Position numbers and translations under genes: made by a program
Origin: Xenopus tropicalis
Lineage: Eukaryota > Chordata > Amphibia > Anura > Pipidae
Assembly (NCBI RefSeq): GCF_000004195.4
Contig: NC_030678.2
Location: forward strand, 152,373,547-152,437,546
DNA: 64,000 nucleotides
Direction of reading: 5' to 3'
Shown: piece by piece, positions 1 to 11,138 of the stretch
Position numbering within the stretch: the first letter of the stretch is position 1
How the letters are laid out: each line of letters starts with the position of its first letter
Notes under the pieces: model-generated
What the model saw: the letters and a program-made list of their open reading frames with translations, nothing else
Databases searched by the model: none
Told to the model about the DNA's origin: nothing

Positions 1-311
1 ACGAAAAACATATTTGCTGCGATCTCATCTTCAGCCAGCAGATGGTGATTAATTGTTGTTCCATTTGGCACAGTAAAAGAAAGAGTTCCTTGAACTGTTA
101 AAAGGTAATTAAGAATAAAGTGGGTATAGAGATAATAGAAATTATCAGCATTGCCCCTGGTGGTGAAACTGTCTCTTCCTGTCAAACTCCGGCTACACCT
201 GGGCACTCTGGCCAGTTGCTGAACCACAACCTCAAAGACAAAGGTTGGAGATCCCTTGCTCTTAACTACCAGAGATCAAGATGACTGTTACAGTATGAGC
301 AAAGAGTACAT

Positions 312-502
312 AAGGGGTATATTAATCATGCTGTGTAAAAAGTGAAGTAAAGCATTACCTGTGATGCTGCCAAGGGCAACCAATCAGCAATTAGATTTCA
401 AAAGTTAGAAAACTGAAGCAAAGCATCTGATTGGCTGCTATGAGCAACATCACTGGTAATGTTTTACTCCACTTTTTACACAGCATGATAAATATACCCC
501 AT
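312..502. mobile_element. Palindromic MITE (GGGGTATATT family)
   Basis: The two halves are near-perfect inverted copies. The left arm begins GGGGTATATTAATCATGCTG and the right arm ends with the complementary CAGCATGATAAATATACCCC. Pairing continues inwards through the GTAAAAAGTG segment towards a CCAATCAG-containing centre. No coding capacity is visible, as expected for a non-autonomous DNA transposon. The superfamily is not certain; flanking TA bases would fit a TA target. Confidence 0.65.
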
Positions 503-927
503 AGTTAATGACTGCAGCAAATGGTGGCATGGCTACTATCACAGCAACCTGAAACTTAACTCTCAATAGACTGACATCTCCAGGCTTCCTTCAATAGTTG
601 CTCCGCTGTATAAATGTTGCCTGTGTGACTGCTGACTTTGTATATTAAAAAGAGCATAGAAGCCCTAAGGTACTCATTAGCAAAGCAGATGCTACTGATC
701 TCTGTCTCTGTGTCCTCAGGAGCAGGTGAACATACCTGGATAATTTAATGTATATTAAAGTTAAGAGATCACAATCCTCTAGTAGGCTCATATTAAGGTA
801 ACAGCCCTATATCATAATAATGATCTATATGTCTAAAGAATCTAGACTTCCCTTTACATTTGATTAAAAGAATGCAACAGACAATCTACTTCTGAACTTC
901 GTCCCATATACACCCTATATTTGTGCA

Positions 928-949
928 CACACACACACATATATATATA

Positions 950-981
<32 letters not shown>

Positions 982-985
982 CATA

Positions 986-1018
<33 letters not shown>

Positions 1019-1019
1019 G
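928..1019. repeat. Compound (CA)n/(TA)n/(TG)n microsatellite
   Basis: Runs of CA, TA and TG dinucleotides alternate here, ending in a pure TA tract directly upstream of the hammerhead-like motif at 1025. Short open frames across it (Tyr-Ile repeats) are artefacts of the repeat. Confidence 0.9.
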
Positions 1020-1066
1020 TCTCCCTGATGAAAGCTCCTGGTTGGAACTGAAACGTCGGACAAATA
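1020..1066 (+). other. Penelope-type hammerhead-ribozyme-like motif (relic)
   Basis: The conserved core CTGATGA is at 1025-1031. It is followed by a potential stem II, AGCTCC (1033-1038) and GGAACT (1044-1049), with loop TGGTT and one C-A mismatch. GAAAC follows at 1050-1054 and then the cleavage-type triplet GTC at 1055-1057. The order CTGATGA / stem II / GAAA / NUH is that of the type I hammerhead known from Penelope-like retroelements. Stem III would be only the self-complementary ACGT, so a single copy could not fold fully, but two copies could pair as a dimer. Adjacent AAATAAA and TA microsatellite sequence suggest a degraded element end. No reverse transcriptase is nearby. Confidence 0.35.
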
Positions 1067-1156
1067 AAGAACCATGCTTCAAGATTTTATGTAAACGTTT
1101 TTATTCATCTAACTGTAGTTTTTTAAAGTCCCGTGAGTGCTGGCTTGCATTGCAGT

Positions 1157-1160
1157 TATT

Positions 1161-1192
<32 letters not shown>

Positions 1193-1195
1193 AAA
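1157..1195. repeat. (TA)n microsatellite
   Basis: A short TA run passes into CACACATA. With the 928-1019 tract it brackets about 140 bp that may be a remnant retroelement end. Confidence 0.85.
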
Positions 1196-2447
1196 TGTAT
1201 ACTATGAACATATAAATCTTCATGGATTCTTTGAGGGTAATGCATTTTAAAGCTTGTGCCAGGTTTGGAAGCCCACATCAAACAGCATTTATTGGTTACC
1301 TGTTTGAAAGCATCCATCTGCAAGGTTTCACAAAGTTGACCTATGCCGACCCTAACGCACCCCCAGATCTGACCGGGCCACCCGACATCATATTTATACC
1401 CATGCCCAATCAACCCATTGCTGAAGCCACCAAGATGGTGGGGCTGGCATGAGCGCATAAAAGTATCCCAACAAAGGGACAGTTGGGGAAATGTTGCAGC
1501 ATGTGATTGTGGGCAAGGTGTGCCATGGGCAGGGTACTAACTGAGTGCAACACTAGTTACAATGGGTTGTCTACATACCATTGGCCAAATTAAATTGAAG
1601 GCTTCTAACAAGATATAAAGTGCAAATAAACATTGTTGCTATAGACAATGCATAACATTTATCATTGAGCTGTTACTGGAAAACATATATTTCAGACATA
1701 AACGCTAATAATAGACAAACTAACGTGCTACGCTTATTACACAATTTAGCAACAAAGTGACTATTATGCACTTAAGCACTTCTTTCACATTTTATAGCCA
1801 AATTAATTGCTCAATTTGCAAATCATATTTATCATAGCTTTTCCATAATTAGCCCTAGAAACTGTAAGAAGAAGCATAAAACAGCACACCTACGTGGATG
1901 ACAGCAGTTATAAATGTAGCCAAGTGCAATGCCACAGTTACATCTGCTCTAATTAAAACACTGTCACAATATCAGGATATATGCCTCCAATTATATTTCA
2001 CCGTGTTTAATTGTTACAAGATGCCCTTAGAAACATGAGACATTTGTTTCTTTTAAAAGCTGGCAAAAGGCAACGTTTAAAAACAAACAAAGCTTGTAAA
2101 CTTTACAACAGATAATGTTAAATGGAAAGAAATGCCATGGAAGGGTCTCTCCCCATCTGATAGAATGTTTAGCAGTGGATATTGCTCCTGGATCTCATAC
2201 AGTTAAATATATGTGGGATGGCTTATTCCCTGCAGTTGTAACACTGTAAACTGGGGCAAAAAATGCAGCTGTCACAATCTTGAATAAAATCACTAAAGAT
2301 CATCACACAGAAAGTTTACACTTATTTATAGTTTACATGCAGTGCTGAACTTGGCTACCAGGGGATCACTGGATACCTACGAGCCCTTTTGGAAATATAG
2401 TCCCCTCCTTTACAGTCAGTTTTACCAAACATCTATACTTATCATTA

Positions 2448-2753
2448 TACAGGTATAGGATCTATTATACAAAATGCTTGGTACATGGGGCTTTCTGGAT
2501 TTTTCAGTAATTTGGATCACTATACATGAATTCTGCTAAACATAATTTAAACATTAAATAAACCCAATAGGATTGTTTTGCCTCCAATAAGGACCCATGT
2601 AGTTTTGATACCATCAAGTACAAGTTACTGATTCATAATCATTTTTTCTACATTAGAACGAATTGCTCATAATAAAGTCTATGGTAGATGGCCCTCATAC
2701 AATTTGTAGCTTTCCGGAAAAAGGGTCTCCAGAAAAAGGATCCTAAGCCTATA
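2448..2753. mobile_element. MITE, CAGGTATRGG/TA family, diverged copy
   Basis: The left end reads TACAGGTATAGGATC and the right end carries the complementary but decayed GGATCCTAAGCC. The interior has the family's AAACCCAATAGGATTG and GCCTCCAATAAGG blocks, shared with copies at 16705, 44451, 48186, 52182 and 54098. Confidence 0.7.
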
Positions 2754-5093
2754 GATATTTTTGTGCACCATTCTTTCTGTCTTCTTTCCTCTTTTTTGTC
2801 CTCCATATCGAATTTTCTCTTTCAACCCCTTACCATGTAAGCAAGTAGTAGAATGTCTGGAAAATTATTGGATAACAAAGGGGGTCCCAATCCAAGAGTA
2901 TGGAAACTCTAAAAGCTTTAAAACTAACTGATCAAAGTGAAATACAGTTTCTTTCATTTATTAAAAAATAAATCATAGAAAGATGAAAGATAACTAAAAA
3001 AACCAAAGCAGCTACTGACTTTCCCAAAAACTGTTCTAGGGTCCATTAGGTATTTTTAGCCATTAAATAAGCTAAACAGAAAGGACACTTGTCAGTTGTA
3101 AGGGGCAGACAATAGAGTAGACAACTTATACACTCCTCTGCTCTCAATGGGAGTCCATTAAAAGGACTGGCTGGTGTATTTCAATTCATATGGTAACACC
3201 TTCTCGAGTACAGCCCACCAGATGTAACAGTGGAAATGCAAACATGGAAAGAGGGACTTTTGTATAGAATGGCTGTAAGGCACACAGGGACTTTTAGCCA
3301 GAAAAAAAGAAGAGAAAATGGTTACTTGAGGAACTGCTTGTCTGACACCAACTGAAATAAATATCTATGTTTATATCCCTTTGGACCTATACCCTAAATG
3401 GATTATAAAAAAATAAATTGAGGTATATACAACTAAATAAGGCATAGTTTGGTTCATCTGTGGATAGCAATGTAATACATCCTATATATTTTTTGCATGT
3501 GAGCAGAATTCTCATTTGAAACCAGGAAAACAAAACAAACAAAAACAGGCAATTACTTGCATAAAGCCACAGCTTAGTGCTGCATTGCTGCGTTGCTTGG
3601 ACGAGATTTTAGATTATTGGTAAAGACACAACTGATGATGCCGAGACCATCCAAGTTGATAATTTCACTGTGACATGAGTTAAAAGGTTAAATTAGTATC
3701 TGAAGGGTGGTAATCTAGCCAGCTTTGAAAACAGCCTGCAAACAGTGCAATCTGCATCCAGAGGGGCATTTGTCATCATTAGCTGGAAAGTGACAGCCGG
3801 CACCCACCATGTCCCGGCTTCTAAAAAAAAGGAGCATGGAGACTGTGCTGCATGTAGGTTCCTATTGTGTGCCCTAACATGATGCTCCCAATTTCTTGCA
3901 CCAATGACGTCACTTCAGATAAATCTACGCTGCATTTTATTCTATATTAACCATGGGATCTGCATAGTTTAACGACAAATGCAAAACACCTCCAGCTGTA
4001 AGTACTGCAGAACACTAAACAAGAAGCAGAATACATGAAACATTTTCCCAAGGCAAAAAACTTATATTACCTTTACATTAATTAGACTGTAAGCTCATAA
4101 GAATAAGGCCCTCTACTATTGGTTATATTTTCTGCATGACTCTAATATAGGATAGTATTGATGAAAAGCCCTGCAATCAATGCTAAATTCTGATAAAAAA
4201 AAAGTTTAAATCATAAAAAAAAAAAAAGTGAAAACTGGAAACAGTATCTTATATCCAAAGGAATTCTGTTATTCTAAATGTATATTTAATTTTGGCAACA
4301 CTGAGTAAAATCAACTGTTTCTAAATTATACCGCAGATAAGAGCCACGCACCATCTTCTAACGCTGAATTTGCTTTGTCATTATGTAAACTAGTTTCCAC
4401 TCAAATCAGGCTAATTTTGGTGTTAATGTGAAATCTATGTAAATCATGGGCACTCATTTATCAGAAAAGCTGACAAGCATTCCATATTGCAAGTGAGAAA
4501 TGAAAATGCCTGAAGAATAGGGGCCAATTAATTAGCTTTAAATTTTGCATCCTACTGTCTCCAGGCATAACTAAATTAGCCATCTAGAGAAAAAAAAAAA
4601 GAGAAAAAAATTGATTTTTATTTTTTAAACATTTAAACACATATGGCTTTTGCCTGCTATGCTGCTCACCACAAGGTCTGTAAGTGCCTGTGGCTAAATT
4701 GTACACCGGCAGATGCACACTAGGGAAAATAACGCATGTGGTGAACAAAACAAATAAGGCTTGATTTCCACAAAGTGGGTTGTTTATAACAAAAACACCC
4801 CATATGGTTGAAATGGTATGTGGCCATGACAAATTAGGTGCGAGTCGACACACATGCTCACGTGCACAGATAGACACACAGAATGACTTAAATCCTTTTA
4901 TAATGGAACAGATATTCTCCTTCCTATATACTATTACATATGCTTACATGCTTGTTTGGTGTATCAGAGGTTCTTCTAAAATATATAGTAGGAATAACCA
5001 ACAACATACCAGTCTTATAGCAGAACCTGCCTAAAGGCTCAGTACCCTTTTTTCACTCCATCAATTAAGGGTGCAACTACAGAAAAGGAGGAC

Positions 5094-5312
5094 ACTAAGG
5101 GGCAGATTTATCAAAATGAGAGTTTAGAGTTTAATAAATAAAAGCTCACCCACATTCACTCCTATAGGATTTTTAGAGGCGTGTTTATTTAATGGTAAGT
5201 TCTAATGTTCACCCATTGAAAAATATTCTAAAATCCTATAGGACTGAATAGAACATGGTGAGTTTTTAATGTATTAAGTTATAAACTCACATTGATCAAT
5301 CTTCCCCTTAGT
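5094..5312. mobile_element. MITE with CTAAGGGGCAGATTTATCA termini
   Basis: The left end is ACTAAGGGGCAGATTTATCA and the right end the imperfect complement TGATCAATCTTCCCCTTAGT. Internally CCTATAGGATTTT and AAAATCCTATAGGA are also inverted, so the unit is near-palindromic over about 220 bp. It is non-coding. Confidence 0.7.
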
Positions 5313-5933
5313 ATTGTTCCAAAAAGATATATTTGAATGGATACTTGTAATAATAAATGGTTACCCTATGTGCCAGTGTGCCATCCAAAATGCGTTGAGT
5401 GTGTTTTGCCTGCCCTGATCCAGTTCTATCAAGTGAGACACACAGATGGATGACTACAGTGCATGGTATGGAACACAGCACTATTAGAAATCACTGATGC
5501 CTAAACCAGTCATTAAGTTTTATCAAATGAATGTGGAATGTGGGTTCTTGTATAGCAGCTTCAGTAGTATCCACACGAAAAGGCTTCTAAAAACAAACAT
5601 TCCTTCTGGCAGAGCTGTTATACCCTACAATGTTTTTTATTGATATAAAGCTCACAAGTAAATTGATTTGATTCTAACTGGCTCGCCAGTATTTTTTGAT
5701 GCTCAGCATATTACCTTCCACAGCTACAATGTTGCATATTTCTATAAACCACATGCTGAAGCAAAGAAATCCTTTCAACAATCCTTTATCCTTATGTGTG
5801 CACTGCTCGTCCTGCTAGGTACACTAGAGAATTGCAATGTAAGAGTATGCCCACTGCACGCACTGCTTTACTGCAGTGCAGAGAAGATACCAAATGCTAC
5901 CTCCTCACAGCAATGTATGACAGCCCCACAAAC

Positions 5934-6112
5934 TAGGGATGCACCGAACCCATAATTTGTGAATTAATACAAATGCCAAATCATGTGAACAAAAATACGT
6001 CGCATCCAAGTCATTTGGATTTGGTTCAGAAGAAACATCTTGGATTCAGCAGAATTCAAATTCTGCTTAAGTGCTAGGGTTCAGTCGAATGCAGGATTTC
6101 AGTGCAGACCTA
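5934..6112. mobile_element. hAT-type MITE, TAGGGATGCACC family, decayed copy
   Basis: It starts TAGGGATGCACCGAACC and ends near CAGTGCAGACCTA, a decayed complement of the same terminus. The interior is rich in GGATTC/GAATCC-like words, as in the intact copy at 23495. The expected 8-bp target duplication is not convincing here. Confidence 0.55.
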
Positions 6113-7555
6113 CAAAAATACACTATAATTATTTATTATATTATTTATTTTATAATTACTGCCTGCAAACAGGAATAGTGGAATTTAAGAGTATGTATGT
6201 GATAAATTTTTTCAATAAATTTTGTTACTGAATTACTCTAATTATTATTTTTTTGCTTGGCTGATGTTATACAATTTACATCATTAAGAAGATGATCCAA
6301 TAAAAAATGTAACAGTTGTGATTGCTAGTAAATAATAAATATGCAAAATATAAAAATAAATATAAGCAGAAAAGTCTCAATTTTAAAAAGTATGTAGAAC
6401 AATTATAATTAGTCAGTTTCCACTCTCTCCAATTTCTGGATAGGATCGAAAATAACAAAATGTTTGCTGTGTTTAGATTATAATACAAAAATAATGAGAA
6501 CTGTGTTCCTTATTAAAAGTACAGGTTTCAAATGTCATTAGAAACTACTTTATATTTGCCATTACAAACATTTACCAGTAAAGAAAAAAACTGATCAAAA
6601 ATGATGGCAAATATACTTCATATTCAGTAAATGTAAGAAAATGTAAAAAAATACATGTACTAATAAAATGTAGTTAATACACAATCAACATGTTATATTT
6701 AATTGCTTAATTTAATATATTTTTAAAAAACTAAACATTAGTCTAGCAAATGTCATCTTGTACACTGGTTGTTATTCTTAAATATATTTACATAGATTTA
6801 AAAGATGAGAAAACCATGCTTTCATTATTCTATGTCTTAATGCCTGAAATGCAATTTGCTGGGAGTCCAGTGTGAGTTGAATTGGCTAAATTGAATTTTG
6901 TGAGTATTCGAGAGCTTGCTGCTTCCACCCTCTCCAAATCACTGTATCTTTCCCCCAGCAAAAGTCTCTTGCCTTATTGTTTTCCTGTCTGCCGAGTTGA
7001 CCTTACTGCCCCTTTTTCTGAAAATTGTTTCCTTTTACCAACAGTCAAGGCGGTTGCTCTGTGCTTGAGCGTCAGTGCCATTTACTGCTGCTATTAATGC
7101 TATTAGGCAACAACATGCCAGCTTTACAGAGCTACAGATTTCCAACCAAGTTTTAGTTTTGGGGGGATTTGTCCCAGTTTAATCTAAATGTTCCTTCTGT
7201 TTATATATTGATAAAAATGAAAGTCATTTTTAAACAAAAAGAAGCTATGTAAAACGACTGCTAGTTAGTGAGACTGTTTCTGGTTTTTTTTTTACTGCAA
7301 CTGGATAATCTGACCCAATTATGTTACTCTATTTATGGCATCCTGTATAAACGTCTTATAATCTATTTTAGATTTTCTTCCTGTGCTTATCTGAGTGCAA
7401 TCATCTTTTGTTAGTATTCTGCATTATATAATACACAGTGAAAGTGCCTGTATACAAATACAATATGCAAAAATGGCCTGGGAGCCATTCCTTCCCATTT
7501 GTTTTCTATTTCATAAAATGACTTCATATGACATTTGTGGAGCTATAATGGAGGA

Positions 7556-7568
7556 GTTGCTAGGCAAC
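7556..7568. promoter_or_regulatory. RFX X-box-like palindrome
   Basis: GTTGCTAGGCAAC fits the X-box consensus RYYNYY-N-RRNRAC at every position, with a one-base spacer. It lies in repeat-free sequence about 3.6 kb upstream of mab21l1. A site of this length can occur by chance, and binding is inferred only. Confidence 0.35.
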
Positions 7569-8387
7569 GCAGCAAAATTGGCTCCAGGCAGTTGAATTAC
7601 ACATCTCAAATTTTCAAGGCAACTTTTCACTAGGGCACAAAAAAAGTAGAAGGTTCTATAAACAGATTTATGGATTTTAATATTTAATACATTAAATATA
7701 TTGTATTATTCACGCAAGCTAACAGATGTGTGTGTTAAATTTTTTTCCCATTTTAATGTTCAGTAACACTGCGTATTTGTGTTATCAAGAAAGCAGTTTT
7801 CCATAACTTTCTGAAATGTTTGGATTTGATTTAGATTACATGAATTAGATGGCACCTTGGTGGTTACTAAGCTGCATAAATCCTTATCAGTGGCAATTTG
7901 TTTTGGTTTTTTTTTTTAAATGTTTTTAAAACTCTGAAGTTATGATGATCCACATTACAGAATGTCCCAAGTAAGTGGAAAGCCCCATGTTCCAAGCATT
8001 CTGCATAATAGACACCACATCTGTACAGCAATAATTGCAAAAAACATATATTTTCCCAAATAAAACTGGCTTGGCATAATGATCATAACACAAAGGGGAA
8101 AGGGAAATACTTATAAATAGACCAATAAAACGAGTTCTGGTAATTTTTTTTATATGTTTATTTGAATGTTGCAGAAAAAAAGTGTCCAATACAAGGAATG
8201 CGAATGTAGAACTGTGATTTTAGGTTTTAGAACTGCAGAAAGATTTGCATGTATTATTAGTTCAAACCATCGTAAATAACTTCTTAATTGCACATTTATA
8301 TCATATTTAGTAAATATAGTTTAATTTTAAAACCCATACAACAATAACAAAAGAGAGAAAGGACCACAAACATTAGATTAGATGTTA

Positions 8388-8436
8388 CTTGTGTATATGT
8401 GTGTGTATATATATGTGTGTGTATGTATATATTTTA

Positions 8437-8486
<50 letters not shown>

Positions 8487-8506
8487 ATATATATTACAGT
8501 ATATAT
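8388..8506. repeat. (TG)n/(TA)n microsatellite
   Basis: TGTGTATATATA repeats pass into about 45 bp of pure TA, then a short imperfect tail ending near ACAGTATATAT. Confidence 0.9.
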
Positions 8507-8869
8507 CCCCATGCCCCCACCCAGGAGACCCACATGTCTCTGTTAAGTAACTAATGGCTGTTAATCAGTTAAATATACAGTGAAAAAGAAAAATATTTAG
8601 AACAGGTGTTTTTTTGTCACATTCATGCAACAAAGGAAAGACTATTAAGAAACACAGGTAGGTTGAAACATTCATATGAATGTGTGGGGCAGAACAGCTG
8701 TTAGGAACGGTGAGCTTGGGATCAGGAAAGTCGGGTTTGTTTGGTGAGGAGCAAATTCAATGTGAAAGAGATAGAGCAAATTCATGGTACTGGCCAAAAT
8801 CCAAGATATGAAAAATGTATTATAATGGTATTTATTTTAAAAACATCCGAAAATCTGCGAGACCAATAT

Positions 8870-9720
8870 CGAATATATTCCCCCCGCCCCGATACGGACA
8901 CGGCACTACATCTCCCAGCATCCCCATTCCGAGAGCAAAGCCAAAGAGTGCAAATGCCCGGCCTCTGGCGGAGCAGGGCCCCGGCTGCTTGTTGCTAGGA
9001 GACCGCCCGCTGATAGCCGGATACCCCGGGAGCTAGGGCACGTGACCCGGCTGTGGCTCAGCAATAGGGCAGCGGGTTACGGCAAGGCGCCCCCCCCCCC
9101 CCAACATGCACTAACAAACTGCCCTCCCCGGCACCCTCCATTCCCACATATATCAGTCCTGTCACAGGACTACATTCCCACCCCAAAAACCTAAATCCTG
9201 AAGAAGGTTTCAGGGAGTTGTAATTGTGCAGCAACAAGGCGTCGGTAATCGCATGTCTCCCCAACACGGTGCCAAGGAAATCCCGCAGCAGATACAGTTG
9301 CCCCCGCAATACTTCCATTTATCATTTCGCCAACTATCAACTCCGAAACGTATTTGCGCGACAAAAAAAAGTGCAGCAGTAATAGTAACTGCGAGTCCCT
9401 CACAGACTGGGGTATCTACCAATGCGCGTATTTATTATAGCCCAGCGGCGGGTAAGCGGGCCGGGCACAGAATGGAGCCAGCGCACCGGCCCCTAGTCCC
9501 AATAGTCCCAATAAGGTGGTGGTGCCCGCCGGAGCGCTATGCAGTACGTGTGCCCCCAGGAATGGCAATGGGGCGCGGCCGGTGCTGCCCGTAGGGGGGA
9601 GCAGGTGCTGAGACACCTCGGGGTTGTGCCGCCCTCCGTCTCCTGCAAAGCTCTCCTGCCATCTGAGCCCGCAACAGGGCTGCACTGACAGATCCTACAC
9701 ACAAAGGCCACAATGGGCTC
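8870..9720. promoter_or_regulatory. Orphan CpG island with promoter-type motifs
   Basis: An abrupt GC- and CpG-rich island sits in AT-rich intron. It carries a ZNF143/Staf-like site, ACTACATCTCCCAGCATCC (8905-8923), an X-box-like GTTGCTAGGAGAC (8991-9003) and a CACGTGAC E-box (9039-9046), spaced as in CpG-island promoters. It lies about 1.1 kb upstream of the separate mab21l1 promoter. No recognisable coding exon starts here: the open frames inside it, up to 122 codons, have no familiar sequence and reflect GC content. It could drive an alternative nbea transcript (minus), a non-coding RNA in either direction, or an upstream mab21l1 5' exon. It contains a C13 tract at 9090-9102. Confidence 0.5.
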
Positions 9721-9817
9721 CTCCGCACCCAAATGACAACTGCCCACTGCCCTGACAGCTTCTGAGCAAAGTCGCTTCATGCACTGCATTCATTCCCAAT
9801 GTTCATTACATAACGTG

Positions 9818-9837
9818 TACACACACACACACACACA
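9818..9837. repeat. (CA)n microsatellite
   Basis: A short run of about nine CA units immediately 3' of the orphan CpG island. Confidence 0.85.
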
Positions 9838-10269
9838 AATAAATCTGTATGTACTGAACTACAATCCCTATGTATATACATATTGAGCCCTTACATGGAA
9901 CTGCCCCTTCCCTGTCTGTATCCCAGCCCCTCCCACACACGGGCCACAGCCAGGTAATGCGGGGGTGAATGGGAATTGTATGGATCTGCAGCTAAATGTT
10001 ACATTTATGTACGATACAAAGTATCAGTCATAACTATCAACTTACCTCTCTGTTATCTTAAATAAAGTTACACAGAGTTACAGACGGTCCCTGTGTAATT
10101 GTACCTTAATATTATCATAACTAGATGGAAACAGACACATGTTAGTGCTCACTCTGGTACAAGCAGTATGTATACATAGTATATTACACACACACACTGA
10201 GATGTTGGGCAGTTAGTATACACAGCGCTACATACTCAATGCTATCGGGTAGCTGGAAAATAAATGGTG

Positions 10270-10615
10270 ACTTGGGTACTAGGCAGGTATATCTAATTCC
10301 ACCTACATACGCACATACAGGGCAGCCTAATAAATACAGCTATTTCAATGTGCGCTCAGATAAAGGCCTGACACACATATATATATAGTTATATAAATGC
10401 TCATTTGGATATTAGGCAAATAGATCTAGCTATACATATACAATTGAAGTGCAGACTCGGCTATAAGGCAGATAAATCTATACACATAAGGCTATAGCTT
10501 AGCTACATACACATTTGTACATAGAGCAGATACAGCATATACATGCACAGTCGGATATACGGCAGATACAGACATATTTAGGGCAGATAGCTGCATACAG
10601 TTGGATAGAAGCATG
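10270..10615. repeat. Degenerate tandem repeat upstream of mab21l1
   Basis: Six or more diverged units share a core like TAGGCAGATAnATCTA followed by TACATA-rich sequence; cores lie near 10278, 10413, 10468, 10520, 10560 and 10582. Unit spacing shrinks from about 80-130 bp to 20-40 bp towards the promoter. It ends roughly 200 bp before the predicted TATA box. Confidence 0.45.
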
Positions 10616-10800
10616 AAGCTATAGAGTCCCACACACACACACAGCAGTAGGCTGCACCTGTCCCTATAAGAGTCGGTAGAGCCCTCCCTCAGCCCAGGTG
10701 CCCCATGCAGCAGCAGCGCCTCACCAGGTGACAGCCCCAATGCCAGAGCCAGTCAGTGCCCCAGCACGGTGGGTTCTTGCTGAGGAAGGCGGAGACTTGA

Positions 10801-10860
10801 GCTGATTGGCTGCCCGCCCGGCCCTCCCTTTATATTTGTGACAGGAGTGCAGAGCGGTCT
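10801..10860 (+). promoter_or_regulatory. mab21l1: mab21l1 core promoter (CCAAT box and TATA box)
   Basis: CTGATTGGCTG at 10802-10812 is an excellent reverse NF-Y/CCAAT box. TATATTT at 10831-10837 is a TATA-like element 25-30 bp before a plausible start site near 10860. The resulting 5' leader would be about 280 nt, with a single upstream ATG (10957). The start site is inferred from spacing only. Confidence 0.55.
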
Positions 10861-10956
10861 GTATTACAGAGCAGCCTTAGCCTTACACACTGTATATCGC
10901 CTGCTGAGCACAGGGCCGCATACACTCGCTGCAATAGGGAAGGGGGTGTGTGAGTG

Positions 10957-10962
10957 ATGTAA
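10957..10962 (+). promoter_or_regulatory. Start-stop upstream ORF (ATG TAA) in the mab21l1 leader
   Basis: Between the predicted transcription start and the mab21l1 ATG there is exactly one upstream ATG, and it is followed at once by TAA. It has G at -3 and T at +4, a moderate context. Minimal start-stop uORFs are known to stall ribosomes and lower downstream initiation. Whether it lies in the mature mRNA depends on the true start site. Confidence 0.5.
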
Positions 10963-11138
10963 AAGCTCAGTCAGTCATTGTCCCCTGGGCTACCCCGGCC
11001 ATACCATCACTAGCACCCCCCTTACTCTCAGCTACCACGGACTATTTCCCCTCAAAGTTGGCTCCAGCCCCAGCAGCCGCCTTGGATCCGTCAGCTTACT
11101 GTGAGACTCCGGTGTACAACCCGGATCTCTGCCCGAAC

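Noticed and set aside
949..1215. Tyr-Ile-repeat frames on both strands
   Set aside because: Translations of TA/TG microsatellites.
9226..9594. 122-codon frame in the orphan CpG island
   Set aside because: Overlapping frames on both strands are equally long; a product of GC content and few stops.
10950..11138. 63-residue N-terminal extension of mab21l1
   Set aside because: It starts at GTG, has no ATG, and the known family length (359) begins at 11139 in a strong start context.
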